NCBI GenBank assembly: GCA_023512835.1
Contig: CM042092.1
Span: 759,984-823,983, forward strand
Source of the DNA: Taxillus chinensis
Taxonomy: Eukaryota > Streptophyta > Magnoliopsida > Santalales > Loranthaceae
Reading direction: 5' to 3'
DNA length: 64,000 nt
The notes beneath the pieces were generated by a model. The model saw only the letters and a list, made by a program, of their open reading frames with translations, had not been told where the DNA came from and made no database searches. This document shows positions 49,268 to 62,400 of this stretch, piece by piece (within the stretch, counting starts at the first letter, position 1; each line of letters begins with the position of its first letter). The position numbers were made by a program, and so were the translations under genes.

Positions 49268-51128
49268 TGTCACGCCCCAATTTCCTTTCACTTGGAAATG
49301 GGTAATGACCGCCCATGCCCACACCCAAAGGGTCAAGGGGTTGGTGCAAGCACCTAAAAGAAAAAGGACTTGACATGGGTGCTGTCCCAAACTTGTACAA
49401 CCAGGCTACATGCCACGGGGCATGCTCCTGCTCCCAAACCATGTATACAACCACAAATTAAATGATAATCATATCTCAATTTATTACATTTCAAAGGGGC
49501 TCAAAGTCTATTACAACTCAGTTGGGGAAAAACTCCCATCAAACCATAATATATTCTGTTTACAAACAATCCAAACCATAAAAGCACGATTCCACAAAAA
49601 CAATGAAATTAATAAAATCTTCAGCCTCAGTAGCCTACCACCACAGCCTCTTTCACCTACCGCTGCTAGACCCTGCAAAAGAACAGTTTATAGGAGGGGT
49701 GAGCAAACCATAGCTCAGTAGGGTTCCAGTCTCCCCTGACCCGTCCCACTCTACAATATGCATGACAAGTGTATGCTTGTGCTCGTGTTGTGCCTAAAGC
49801 TAGACAGCACACATCACCCAGTAACACACCATTTACCTGTGCCCACACTGGAGGGCAGAGGACACCCCGCCACCACAGCGACATGACATACCACATCCAG
49901 GCGAATGTTGCATGGGCACCAATGCAACATTTTCCACCCGAGTCAGATATGGCCATCACCTCCTCGGATGCCATACCTACCCTCAAGAATGGGTGCAGAC
50001 TTAGCCCACCGTCGTGAGTGCTACACCGAGACTTAGGACCGCAGCCTGGCCAAATCTCAAAGGGGGTCCAGGAGTTGTGCCTGGCCCATAAGTCATCTCA
50101 ACCCACAAGTGTTTGGGTACTCATTCTTAAATACAAATTCACAAAGATCTCGGCAAATACATTTCAAGTACATCTCGGCAAACACGGCTCAAATGCAATG
50201 TTACTCAGAATGCAACTCCGGCATACATCTCAACTCGGTACAAAGTAACTCGGAGAGCACAACTCAAATATATCAATGCAACTTAGCAAGCATAACTCGG
50301 ATATATCAATGTAAATCAACAAGACATTTAGCTCATATTGTGCAACAACGATTCACTAACATTCACGGTTTACGATTCTACCAACATAGGTGTTTTTGAG
50401 TCTGTTTTGGCAAATTTTAAGACAAATTCAACTCATGCTTATTACCCAAATCACTCTATTTTTCACACAAGGGACTTCTGGCTAAATGGGGCAGCCAAAA
50501 GAAGCAAAATGAAGGGTGCACGTCATATGGGTCATATGACGTGCAGGGGTATTTTTGTCTCCCTACATTCTACACACCTCAAGGATGTCCGGGATAAATT
50601 TTCAGGGTAATTGGACCTGCACGCCAATTGGGGATACGGCGTGCAAATTGGCGTGCAGCCATGTTTTTGCATAGTTTTCTTTGTTTTGTTATTCTAAAGA
50701 CTTCTCTCTAAAGAACTCACCTCCAATTCCGGTTAGTTTGTAAATTATTAGGCGTTAAACCTAGGATACAAGGCCTATTTTCAATTCCAGCCTCTACACT
50801 CATGTTTAACCACCCATCCAAACATACCCAGGCCATCCAAATCAATTTTCCCTCAGATATCTATTGAAAATCTCACAATAAACCAACACGCGCTTATATA
50901 TATAGGTATATACTCACCATCACATCCATGACAGGTAAAATCCAGAATTTTGTGAGAGAGTTTCAAGGGTTGATCAAGAAATCCCTACCTCAAGAATTTG
51001 GGAATACAACATATCGTTGTATCCTAGCTATCTCGATGCCTCTGGTCTCCCGTCATCAGCAGGAACCTCAGATCGTCGGCCTTGGATCGTCTCCCTCCCT
51101 CTTTGGCCGTCTTTCCCTCTCTCTGGCC

Positions 51129-51164
<36 letters not shown>

Positions 51165-51596
51165 GACGGCTGCTAGGGTTTGCAAATGAGAAAATCCCCT
51201 AATTTTTAACCCCTTTTTCTTTATATATTTTCCCACATAATAAAAATGACGTAGTTTTGATTAAGTGAATCCCTACATCAAAACGACGTAGTTTTGATTA
51301 ATTAAAAGCCCAACATCTAAAAGCTCAAAGGCCAAGGTTTTCTAACCCATCTCTTAAGCTCAATAGCCCAATTCATTAAGCCCAACAAATATTTAAAATA
51401 AATCCCTCAAATAAATATTATTTATGATATGTGAAATTCCCAAAATACCCCTCAGGGCCTCGAACTCCAACTTGAGCCCAAGTATAGTCAAAATTCTCCA
51501 TTTGACTAGCACCTCACCGTTTCGATGTTCATTCTCTAATACAAGGTCTCTTACTTAAGGCTAACTCTAAGAACTCCTCAAACACGGGTCTTTACA
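49268..51596 (-). mobile_element. Solo LTR, TGTCACGCC family
   Basis: TGTCACGCCCCAA...GGGTCTTTACA, 2329 bp, with perfect duplication TTAGG (49263-49267 and 51597-51601). The (CT)n tract is at about 51128-51160, with a sense-strand TATATAAAG box beyond it near 51225. Confidence 0.9.
50517..50657. repeat. Two palindromes 101 bp apart, arms differ
   Basis: 50517-50545 is TGCACGTCATATG, GGT, CATATGACGTGCA (13-bp perfect arms). 50618-50657 has arms TGCACGCCAATT and AATTGGCGTGCA around a 16-base loop. Outer bases TGCACG/CGTGCA are constant, and the inner parts differ but stay complementary. Confidence 0.9.
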
Positions 51597-53210
51597 TTAG
51601 GTGACCATTCACCAACCCCTTGTCCTCCTGGGTGCGAGGCATGGGGCATCACTAACCGGTTTCTCCATATATATATATATATATTAAATCCATCTAGATC
51701 TAGATCCAACTTACCATGGTTGACTTCTCAGCCCTCATGAAATACACAGTTATAAAACCCCTAAATTTTAAAAATACATACCCACCAGTATATATCACAG
51801 ATCTTATGCTAAACCACCAGATCCAACCCAAAAATTGGATTTCCCCCCAAACCCATGGTTCATGCTAGGTTTCATAAATCATGGCAAAATTTGTGCATAT
51901 CAAGAACATAATCGAGATAAGAGATACAGGAACACCTACCTCGTAAAGATTCACAGGGAAATGAATCCCAAAACCCAAGCTCCAAGCTCTTTCTTTCTTT
52001 CTTTCTTTTTCTCTCTCTCACCAAAGTCGTGCACTACAAATGACCACATGTTGTGAGATTATCTCTCTCTCCCTATTTATATTTACTGTTAATTCTTTAA
52101 TTAATAAACACCCAAAATTACACAACTAGCTTTCCAAAGTCCCAAACTCTAAATTAGGTCCAACTACAGCCAAAACGCTCGTATCGCCGAGCACGATACT
52201 AAAATGATATCTTCATTACTAATTAAAGACTATCTCCTAAATCAACCCAAACACTGGTCTTTACTTGCTCATTATTTCCAGCATTATAACTGTGGTTGTG
52301 CTTAATTTGAAGTTCGTGACCCTGAGAGGCCAATTATTTATTATTTGGAATTTTATGTTATAATTTTTGTAGTTGTATAAATAATTAGAGGAAAGAGAGA
52401 ACACATCACATTCTTCATTGTGGAAATCAGAGATACTGATTTTAGATATTTAGAGCAATCCAAGTAGCATATTAGCTTATAGATAGGTGTCCCTATCTCT
52501 CTAACACGTTTAAATACATTAATTGTGCATGAATTGAATGAAATTTGAAATATTGGGTGAACCCTAGGATTTGGGGAAATAGTAAATTTGAGGTTAATTG
52601 ATCAAATTGATGTTCGTAGTATGTGTAGAATGTGATTTCTAACATGTCTGTGAATTGCTTATGAAAGAACGAATTAAAATAAGTGATTTGAGGAATTGAA
52701 GTGTTGATATGTGGTTGGCCAGAATTGTGATGAAATTTCACGAATGAGGCATTTTAATTCATCATAAATTGTGTTTAGGATTCCCTTAAGCCTTATGATA
52801 TTTGTGGATAGAATTTGGTGTTTAGAACCAAAAATTAGGTGAATTTCGAGTGTGGACCGAACTGATGGCTAGAAAGTTGGCTAGAATTCTAGAAAAAAAA
52901 TCCAAAATTGGGGGAAGAATAGAGGGTCATCCACAGCTGATGGGATCGATTTTTGTGGTCGCCAGAGAAGTCGTCATGACCAATGTGGTGATTGTTGTCT
53001 GTTTTCGCCGTTTCGCCTCCATTTCACTGCAGATTCATTGGAATACTTCATGGAAACTTTAGGGGTCATTACCCTAAAGCAATAGTTTTGGGCTTGAGGG
53101 AGTCCATGGAATGCCAGTTGGTGCTATGAGAGCCTAGTGAGGTAGTGTGATGAAACCATCACATTTTGTCGTAGTTTGTTTGATGCTATGGTTTAGGCCA
53201 TGAGGGCTAA

Positions 53211-55773
53211 TGTAATGACCCATGTTTAAGGTTTTGGGAGATAGCCCTATGATGGGATATTTATTGGGAAAACTAACATTAGTATAATAATATACTCATC
53301 GAATTAAGCGTTTTAATAGTAATTAGGCTCAATTTTGAGTCGATCTTGGAAAAGGTATTTTAATGATTTTTTTATTAAAAAGTATAAAAGGGAAGGGAAT
53401 AACCATAATCTATAATTGGAAATTCATTCTGGCCGTCTAGAAAGAGAAATAGGAGAAGAAGAGAGAAAAAAAAGTAAGGGAAAGTGCGATTTGATGATCT
53501 GGGGCTTAAATTAACCATAATTGAGGTAGGAATTTGTGTTCTAAACCCCTTTTCCTCTATTTAGTAGTGATTAAATGCATTCATTTGTGATTTGGGATAT
53601 ATATATATATATGAGTGAAATAACCCATATGCATGTTGGTTGTGGAATTACTTTTTTTAATATGTTTTGAGCCATGATAGTGTACTTAGAACCTATTAGG
53701 AGGTATTTGGGGACCAATATAGGTGATTTTGGGGCATGAGATGAGAGAAATCTAGAGTTACAATAGCTAGAATTATAGTTTTATAATATTCCGTATTAGG
53801 AAATATCATAAGATAGACGTATTTGGGGTTGAGGGTATCATTTTGTGGTAATGGTTGGGAATACAGGTGTTTTGACTGCAATTAGGTCCTATTTGGGGCC
53901 TGAATGACCCAAAGGCATTATTATAATTTTCAGTGGCAAGTAAAGGGATCAATTGGTCAATTTGGTTATGTGGGGATTTAACAATAGTAATATTTAATAG
54001 AAATACAATTTTTTATTAATGAAGGGCTTTTTGGTATTTTACATTGGTTTAAGATATGAATTTTAGTGCATTAAGAAATCTAGTATAATTGAGTTTGTTA
54101 ATCAGCAAGAGACCAAAGCTAAATTGGACTCTACGCCTCAATAAATAGGGAGGATGGCCAAGGAGTGTTAGTTGTTTTTTTTTTTTGTGTATTAAGAGCC
54201 CTAGCCGTCCTTGGAGCAAGGGAGAGAGAAGAAGGTCATGGCTTAAAGCTTCCAGGCATTCTGACAAGTGAAGTCTGTTGCACCATGTTAGAGGTCGGTG
54301 TTTCTATCTTTCTTAATCTCTCCTAGGATTCTATAACATCTAGGGTTGGTATGGTTTGGAAAATCAAACTTAAAATGAATGATTTTGCATCTAATCGAGA
54401 TAAGGAGCATAAATAAAGATGCCTGATGTTCGAAGTTAATGTTGCGGATTTAGAAATCGTTTTAGGGTCGATTCTTTGTATGCTTTGGAACTGTATGAAT
54501 AGTTTGGTCAGTAAACAGTGTTGGTTAGGTGAATAGTATTATGGTCGGGTGAAGCTAATTTTTATATCGACAGAATATACACGGTATTTCGATAAACTTT
54601 CCTCCTTTTGGTCGAGTGAAATTTGAGGTGGTCGGGTGAATAGTAAGTAGTTAGGTGAAGCTAGTTTTTATACCGATAGAATATATGTGATATTTCAATA
54701 ATCTTTTCTTTTTAGTCGGATGAAATTCGAGGTGGTCGGGTGAACAATAATGTGATCGAGTGATTTTTTTTCAATATTTTTATTGGATAATCGATTTAAA
54801 AACCCTTCGAAATAAGGGGTATTATAAGCAAATCGGAGTTCTATAGAATTAGTTATGATTTTTCAAAGTTAATAAAAATCTGTAGCACATCACCTACATG
54901 TGGTGGGCCTTGATGCGTGCACATGGCAATGCGCGACCTGTGGACATGGCGTACATCGCCATGTGCAACAGGTCTTAGTTGGTATAGTTCTCTTTGGCTC
55001 TTTTGTATTGATATATTGAACTTGTACGTTTGTTGATAGCATGTGGGTTGTGAACTTATTTTGTTTGAGCTTTCAATGTATGTTCTATTATATAGTGCAC
55101 TATATCTATTATGATGGAGTCCGATGAAGAACAATGTTCCGGTAAAGGACAAAGGCCCATTAAAGGGCAAAGGGTATGATGGATCCGGTCAAGGACATTG
55201 TGCGGTAAAGCACAAAATGCACGGTAAAGTGCGTGATTGAATTGTTATGAATGATGATGTTTATGTGTAATATGGTTGTTGAACACTACACTCACACATT
55301 ACACCTTGCATGTGGAATCGCTAGTTTAAGCGACAAGAGAGTGTAGACGATAGTCACCTACCTGAGATGTAAATCTCACACCTACATTGCTAAATCCCTT
55401 GCAGTGCGAAGGGAGATTGGAGGAGCATTAGAAATCGGGTGGACCATGATTTTGATGTGATGCTTATGTGATTATAGAACTTATGATTAATATGTGTTAT
55501 TTGTTTGGATTTTGATTTCCTGAACATGAGTCCGTGGACATTGTAAGACAGTTTAATTATTGTATGGTTGGTTTGCTTTAAACTATTTCATTTAATGGAT
55601 GTCATTGGGAAAGTACTATCATACTCCTGTTGTGTGACAGGACTGGGGAGCATGAGATAGCGCCCGCTTTGTAGTCTCTAATAGGTGCTAGTCACCAACC
55701 CCTTGACCTTTCGAGTGCAGGCATGGGGTAGTTACATGTTAAATTTTGGGCTTCCAAAATTGGGGGCTTGACA
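53211..55773 (+). mobile_element. LTR-family copy without matching flanks
   Basis: TGTAATGACCCATG...GGGGGCTTGACA in sense orientation, 2563 bp. GCTAA precedes and AGTTT follows, so there is no target duplication. It may be the product of recombination between two insertions. A GGTCGGGTGAA-type motif recurs five or so times at about 54490-54760. Confidence 0.65.
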
Positions 55774-58059
55774 AGTTTGTTGGAGGTCGATTGTGACTGA
55801 TAGGGTGTTGGTATGATCGGTCGCGGCCGATTTGGGTCGATCGTGACTTATAGAGAGCAGAATATTCATAAAGGTTTTCGCTAAAATTGGTTGCGCCCAA
55901 TTTTGTGCGGTTTTGATCCACTGCGGCCGGGATGAGGTCTGTCGCGGCCAATCCTGTGTGTTGAGCTCGTTTACTCCATTTTGAGTACCATTTGACTTGG
56001 GTTGTCACGCCTCCGATTCCATGAACCTAGAATTGGGAACATGACTTCCCATTGCTTGCACCCAAATGGTCAAGAGGTTGGTAACAAGCACCAAAAAAGA
56101 TAAAACCACAGGTGTTGTCTCAATCACAAACCGGTACACTACCATTAAATCACATCATACAATATAATATAGATATACTAACAACAAGTCATAACCGTAC
56201 CTCAGAGTATGAACAGGCAAAGTCCTCTTGGAAGGAATGCCTTCACTAGCCTTAACAACACCTGAAAGGCAAACAACAACAAACAATAACCACAAAAATA
56301 GTAGGGGTGAGTCATAAGTTCAATAGGCGACCTATAACTCTACACCTTACCATGTAATACATGCTCAATGCATAACTAAACAAACAACAAACATTAGGCC
56401 TCATACTAAAGCAAACCAAAATCGAGGAACGGATTCCTAACTCAAAGCATCCAACTCTCATAAATAGCTCTCATAGCATACTAGTTCAATCACCTAGTGC
56501 CAGGGGATAGGTATTCAAATCCAATACCGCCACCATGTGGGACATGCCACTTAACCATACCAGGTTAAGAAGACTATCGATATAATGGAACATCTTCTCG
56601 AGGACAACTAGACTTTGACACCGAGTATAACATCTCAGGGGCCTCTACCTATTGGGATAGTGTTATATAAAGTAATGTGTAATCCTAATTATGTAAAGAC
56701 TATTTTTGATTAATTGACATATATTTTGTTTAAGTATTTATTAGATTGCATTCTTGTGCTTTCTTGTGTGGTTGTATATCATAACATCCCATTACTTATT
56801 AAAGTCTATTACTGGGTATGTATGAGACACATACAATAGATCTACTAATTAGACTAAGTATAAAATTGGTTCATAATTGATGAATGAAGTTTGGGATGCT
56901 CTATTCGATAAGATTTTGGTGCGGACTATTTCCATAGTGGGAGTGATCTAATCTAGGATCATTGTAAAGATTTTACAAAGAGTAGCACTAGTATGTATTT
57001 ATATATATTGAACATGACCATGATAGAATAAATTTTTTTTAACTAATCTCTGTTGCATTGTATGAAGAATTTTATATTCTATCATTTGGATAACTAATTT
57101 ATGGATTGATCTTAATTCAGACCGTTTGATTAACTTATATCTATAATTTATGTCTTTTGACTTATTAACGAGTGAGAGGCTTAGTGCTTCATATACCTCG
57201 ATATTTTGGAGATATAATATTATAGATAGTGGGAGCATCAAGTCAGGTGCGTGGAATCAACTGCTTCACTATACGAAGAGCAATGATATTTTCATGTTAT
57301 TTAATTTGGGATTCTTGGGTGAATCAAGTGCTTTTAACTACATTGGATATAGTTTATTATAAATCTTAATTCATAATTGGATCATGAATAGGTCGCCCAT
57401 TGGAGAATTAATGGTAACACATGGATAAAGATATAATTAGAGAGGTTGAACGGAATCTATTGATACATGTCTCTAATTATGAATATCATAGTGGAGGATC
57501 ATATTACATGGCAATCAGTTATATCGATGGACAAATCCTATCTTGTGGATTATTGTAATTATATCTGCTTAATCTTAGAGTGCAGTTTTAGTCTCTGATC
57601 ATAGCTCAGACTAAAACTAATAAATAATGATTTAATTGATTAATGGGATTAATTAATTAAATATTTTTATTAGAGCTTCGATTAAGTGAGTCCATTTGGT
57701 CTCTCTTACTAGCACCATTTATTCTTGTATGGAGTACTAGATCATTGTGAGATAATTCTCTGGCTGTCTTTAAGAGCTAATTAATTAACATGTGTCAATG
57801 TATATTTAAGAGTTAAATGTATATTACATGGTTATTTATTTAATTAGATTAAATAAATAATAATAAATATTATATCCATTTAATGTGATTAAATGAATAA
57901 TTATATTATTTATTTATTTGATGAATAAATAATATTAGATATTTATTTAATTAGTTTTGTTGCATAATAATCATATTATTTAAAGAGTTTAAATAATATG
58001 TATTATTCGTATTTAACTAAAGGGGCGTATGTGTAATAGCACAGGGGTAACCCTAGGTC

Positions 58060-58068
58060 TATAAATAG
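58060..58068 (+). promoter_or_regulatory. TATA box of the 56661-60676 LTR
   Basis: TATAAATAG in the context CTAGGTCTATAAATAGACGC, followed by a leader-like GAGAGAGA stretch. Consistent with the U3/R border of an LTR on the plus strand. Confidence 0.6.
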
Positions 58069-58689
58069 ACGCATAGCCTCCTAGATTAAAGCTTGCGCGT
58101 ATGCAATCGTTGATAGCTAAGAGAGAGAGACAAGTGACGGCTAACCCTAGCAGAGGTTGCGTTCTTGTTTCTTGATCCAAGGGTGCTACAATCCTGTGTT
58201 CCTTGAGAAGATGAATAGCAGAGAAGGCTACTTGGTGATTGAATCCAGGAGGCTGCGAGGATGATCAAAGGCGATCATGTGTAAGGACCCGTATTTGAGG
58301 GGTTCTTAGAGTTAGCCTTGAGTAAGAGGCCTTGTTTTAGAGAATGAACATCAGCACAGTGATGTGCTCGTCAAATGGAGAATTTTGACTATGCTTGGGC
58401 TCGATTCGGAGTTCGAGGCCCTGAGGGGTATTTTGGGAATTTCACATGAATTAAAATATCCCAATTAATATATATTTGAGAGTTTTATTTAAAATAGGAT
58501 TTGGGCTTAATTGTTGGGCTGTAGAGCTTAATGAAGTGGATTAGAAAACCTTGGCCTTTGGGCTTATAGATGCTGGGCTTTAAACTAATCAAAACTACGT
58601 CATTTTGATTATGTGGGAAAATATATATAAAGGAAAAAGGCATCAAAATTAGGGGATTCTCATTCCAAAAACCCTAGCAGCCGTCACCC

Positions 58690-58692
<3 letters not shown>

Positions 58693-58753
<61 letters not shown>
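58693..58753. repeat. (GA)n microsatellite
   Basis: About 30 GA units just downstream of the TATA-like box of the solo LTR. Confidence 0.95.
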
Positions 58754-58754
<1 letters not shown>

Positions 58755-59326
58755 ACGGCCAGAGAGGGAGACTTCCGGAAAGAGGGAGACACAGCCTGAG
58801 ACGGCGAGGACGATCCAAGGCCGGCGATCCAAGGTTCCTGCGGTGGACGAGAGCCCGGAGACGTGATTGCTAGAATACAACGACCAGTTGTATTCTCGAT
58901 TTTGAGGTAGGGAGTTCGTGTTCATATTCATGCCTTCCTCTGAAAATTTTGGGTTTATACCCTCTGATATGAGTATTGAGAATTCTGGGTTTATACCCTT
59001 TGTTGCGATTACTGAGTTTGCTGGGTACGGATTTGTTATGATCCTGTTCATGTTGATGTTGAGTTTATGCCCCCACATACATATGATGATTGATTGTGAG
59101 GTTTTTAGTATATCTGGATAGTTAAAAGTGAACAAAATAATCTGGGATGGCCTGGATGGTTAGGTTGATATGAAGGACATAGTTGGAGTTGAAACCAGGC
59201 TATGTACCCTAACTTTAGAGTTTAATAACTCACAATCTAAAAAGAATTTGAGAGAGGTCCTTTAGAGAAAAGTGATTAAAATAACAAAACAAAGGTCTCG
59301 TTGCAAAAATACAGTTGCACGCCATA

Positions 59327-59456
59327 TTGCACGTGGAAAGCCCATTTTACGTGCAAGCCCAATTAGTCTGAAATTTTCCCCCAACGTTCCTTGAGATGTG
59401 TAGAGGGCAGGGAGCCAAACATCCCCCTGCACGTCATATGGCCCATATGACGTGCA
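59327..59456. repeat. Two palindromes 100 bp apart
   Basis: 59428-59456 is TGCACGTCATATG, GCC, CATATGACGTGCA with perfect 13-bp arms. The other (59327-59356) pairs TTGCACGT with ACGTGCAA around a 14-base loop. The TGCACG starts are at 59328 and 59428. The arm sequence is the one in the 50517 copy, not the one at 48353. Confidence 0.9.
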
Positions 59457-62400
59457 CCCCCTTATTTTGCCTCCTTTGGCTTCCCCATTTAGCCGGAAGG
59501 TTCTTGAGTGGAAAATAATGTGATTGGGATGAAGTCCCGGAGTTAATTTACCTAAAAAAAACTTACCGAACGGTTAAGGAACAACGATATGGGAAAAGAA
59601 ACGTATCTTGTGAATATTACCGAGATTGTGGCTGCACTACATGAATTGAGTGCATTGTAAATCATATCTTGATATGTCTTGAGTTGTATTATGCCTGTTG
59701 AGCACCTTGTATTGAGATAAATTATGCCGCTTGGGCACCCTGTCTTGAGTTATGTGGCTGCATTTTACCTGAGTTTTGTTTGAGTGCTTAATATTGTATG
59801 CTACGGGATAGCTGTTGAGTTGGAGCCCTTTTGATTACGGGACGAGTCACTAGGTGGAGCCTTGAGTATGGGACGGTTATATCACTGGAACCCTCCCTCT
59901 TTGAATATGGGATGTGTTTGATGGTTTTTGTGTATGGTTTCAACTAGTTCACTACACTAGCACAAGCATCCACTAAACATGCATTACACTAGAGTGGGAT
60001 GGGTCCGGGGAGACTTGATCCCTCTTGAGCTATGGTTTGCTCACCCCTCCTTTGAACCGTTCTCTTTGCGAGTCTAGCCGGCGATAGGTGACAGAGCGAG
60101 GTGATTGGCCATAAAGGCTATGGGACCCTCCTTATTTGATTGTGAATGTATTTGTGGCTTTTGTTTTGGTTTGGGCTATTTTGTAAACTGAATTTGGTAT
60201 TGTGGGTTTATTGGGAGCTTTTCCCCATTTGAGTTGTAATGGACTTGAGTCCTCTTTGAAATGAAGTAAAGCGTGGTATGGTATTTTGACCGAATGATGA
60301 TTGTGTATGGTTTGGAATCGGGGGCATGTCCTTTGACATGTTAGCCCGGATGTGTAGTTTTGGGACAGCACCCGTTGCATAAGTCCGGTCTAGGTGCTTG
60401 CACCAACCCCTTGACCCTTCAGGTGTAGGCATGAACAGTCACTAACCGTTTCCAGGTGTAAGGAAATTGGGGCATGACATCATGAGTTCGTTCTTGGAGG
60501 GAAAAGAGGAGGATTCTTGCTTTACCGATCTTCAGGTTGGTTTCTTCTTTTCGTTTTTCGTTGAATTAGATTAATTGATTCATGTTTAGATCTTGGTATT
60601 TGTTTGCTTGGAATAAAATTTTTTAAAATTCATTTCCGCTACGGTTAATTGTTAACCCTATTCTAGTATTCCAACACTACCACCTATCATCAGAAGCCTT
60701 ATAACATCACATCAATACAACATCATACCAGGACATCCTCTCCACATTAGGAATCGATATTTCCCCCACAATCTAGAAGGATCATCAAAAAATCACATAA
60801 TTAGGATAGCCTATCCACAAAAGGACTCAACATATCCACCATAATCCCAAACAATATCCATAACACATCCGGACACAGCCGGTCTCCATTAGAACAACTT
60901 GTCCATGATCCTCACTAGGATCCCAATAATCGGATGCAACCTGTCTTCACTAGGACATAACTTGTCTATGATCCTTAGCAAGATCCTATCAATGCAACAT
61001 CAACTCATCAAGAGCTCATCAGGCTGTAGCCTCACCCAATAGGGTTCATCACAAACCTAGGGGCCTTAACCACCTGTCACACCCAAACAAGGGTACATTT
61101 GCACCGAGCTTAACTCGGCTCAAACTCAACCACTGAATATGCCACCAGGCACAATCAAATATATCACATGGACCTAATGGCCCCATATATCACACAAAAA
61201 CAAACAAGCAAGCATAACATATCACAACAAACCCAAAGGTCCCATGCAGTACACATATGTACAAGCTAACCACAACAGCTAACATATCATAAGGCTCTCA
61301 TAGTGCCGACTCCTCTCACTGTCCACTAACACCTTAGCCCTCATGGCCCAAACCATAGCACCAAACCAACTATGATGGTTTCATCACATAGCCTCACTAG
61401 GCTCTCACAAGTCTTGGTCGGCACGCTATGGACTCCTTTAAGCTTAAACCTACCTTACATTACCCACAATAGAGAACATCATGTTTCCCTCTCATAGGAT
61501 TTCCCACTAGGATGCAAACATCAACCTAATACATAGCTTATAGACCCAAGGTCCCCTAATCATGCAACTTAATGCACGATATAACAACACAAATCAACCA
61601 TTAGGGTTTCACAGCCTAACCAGGCCCTTACCATGCCAACTAACACCCTTTTAGCCTTCATGGCCAAGCCTATATCAACATTTAATTTCATCACTTAGAA
61701 AAACCTTAGGAATCCCCAAACTCATCTTAAGATATAGACCTTGTCCTTGCACCAACTTTGGAGCTAAACGCCCAACTACTCGAACCCTGTGTTCAACACT
61801 CGATGCTCTTGCCGACACTCGATACTACTAGACTCAAGCAACACACAAACCCTTTGCTCGATGCCACATGCCGCTCGAAGCTCCCTATTTGACATTCTAT
61901 TCAAGGTTAGCTTGACACTCTAGCTTCGAGTAATGTCAAACAATTCCCTATACGTGATTTGTTGATTGCATTCGTCGAAAATCTAGCCTAAGGACCCCAA
62001 AACACAGTTCTAAGCATCAATCGACCCTTAAAATGGATTTTTAACATATCGTAGTCATATTAGGCTATGAAAATAACCTCAATTCGAATGTTAATCCTCA
62101 AGATCGGGCTTCCCCCAAAGTTTAGGGTTCATCCTCAAGTTTATGATTTTGCCGAAATTATGCATGCTAATCCCACTAGGATTCATACATAAAGATAGAA
62201 TCACCTATTTGGAGGTACTATCACAAATCAGATAACCACAAATTGCCAAACCATGGCTCCAAGCTCTAGGCTCCTCAAGCTCTAAGCTCTCCTCCACACA
62301 TAGCCTCTACGCACAGTCTGAATGAATGTAATTGCGTTCTCTCTCTTTCCTCCACCTATTTATATTTCTGGATATTCCTTAATTAATAAACACCCCAAAA

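Larger units (their letters stand above)
45672..51670 (+). mobile_element. Inverted LTR-family copy hosting two solo LTRs
   Basis: TGTGAGGACCCGTGTCC starts it in sense orientation. AAATTATTTTGGAGAAGCTAA near 45760 matches the complement of 9600-9635, so it is closest to the 6569-9811 subtype. It continues through the minisatellite, 48771-49267 and 51602 to about 51670 (ACTAACCGGTTTCTCC), where it stops just short of its end in an (AT)n tract. Confidence 0.65.
45174..52265 (-). mobile_element. LTR-family copy containing three further LTRs
   Basis: The plus-strand start TATCACGCCTCC and end GGTCTTTACT are flanked by TACTC/TGCTC, a duplication with one mismatch. Its first part is 45174-45671 and its last part lies between about 51670 and 52265. 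The middle is occupied by an inverted copy, and some of its own sequence seems lost at about 51670. Confidence 0.6.
44943..53210 (+). mobile_element. LTR-family copy, sense on plus, split by nested elements
   Basis: It starts TATAATGACCCG at 44943 and runs to 45173. It resumes at about 52271 (ATTATTTCCAGCATT...) and continues to 53210. The join is supported by the relative at 63610-63700, which has the two halves contiguous. The 3' end is missing. Confidence 0.6.
58280..60479 (+). mobile_element. Solo LTR, inverted orientation of the TGTCACGCC family
   Basis: TGTAAGGACCCG...GGGGCATGACA, 2200 bp, with perfect duplication TCATG (58275-58279 and 60480-60484). Sense order: U3, TATATATAAAGG at about 58620, (GA)n at 58693-58753, palindromes at 59327-59456, then the 3' end. 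It is nested in the LTR 56661-60676. Confidence 0.9.
56661..60676 (+). mobile_element. LTR of another family, TGTTATATAAAG...TTCCAACA
   Basis: It is about 1.8 kb without its own 2.2-kb nested solo LTR. A TATAAATAG box lies at 58060-58068 and the 3' part reads GGTTAATTGTTAACCCTATTC before the CCAACA end. The style is that of a Copia LTR. The flanks GATAG/CTACC do not match, so the borders are tentative. Confidence 0.55.
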
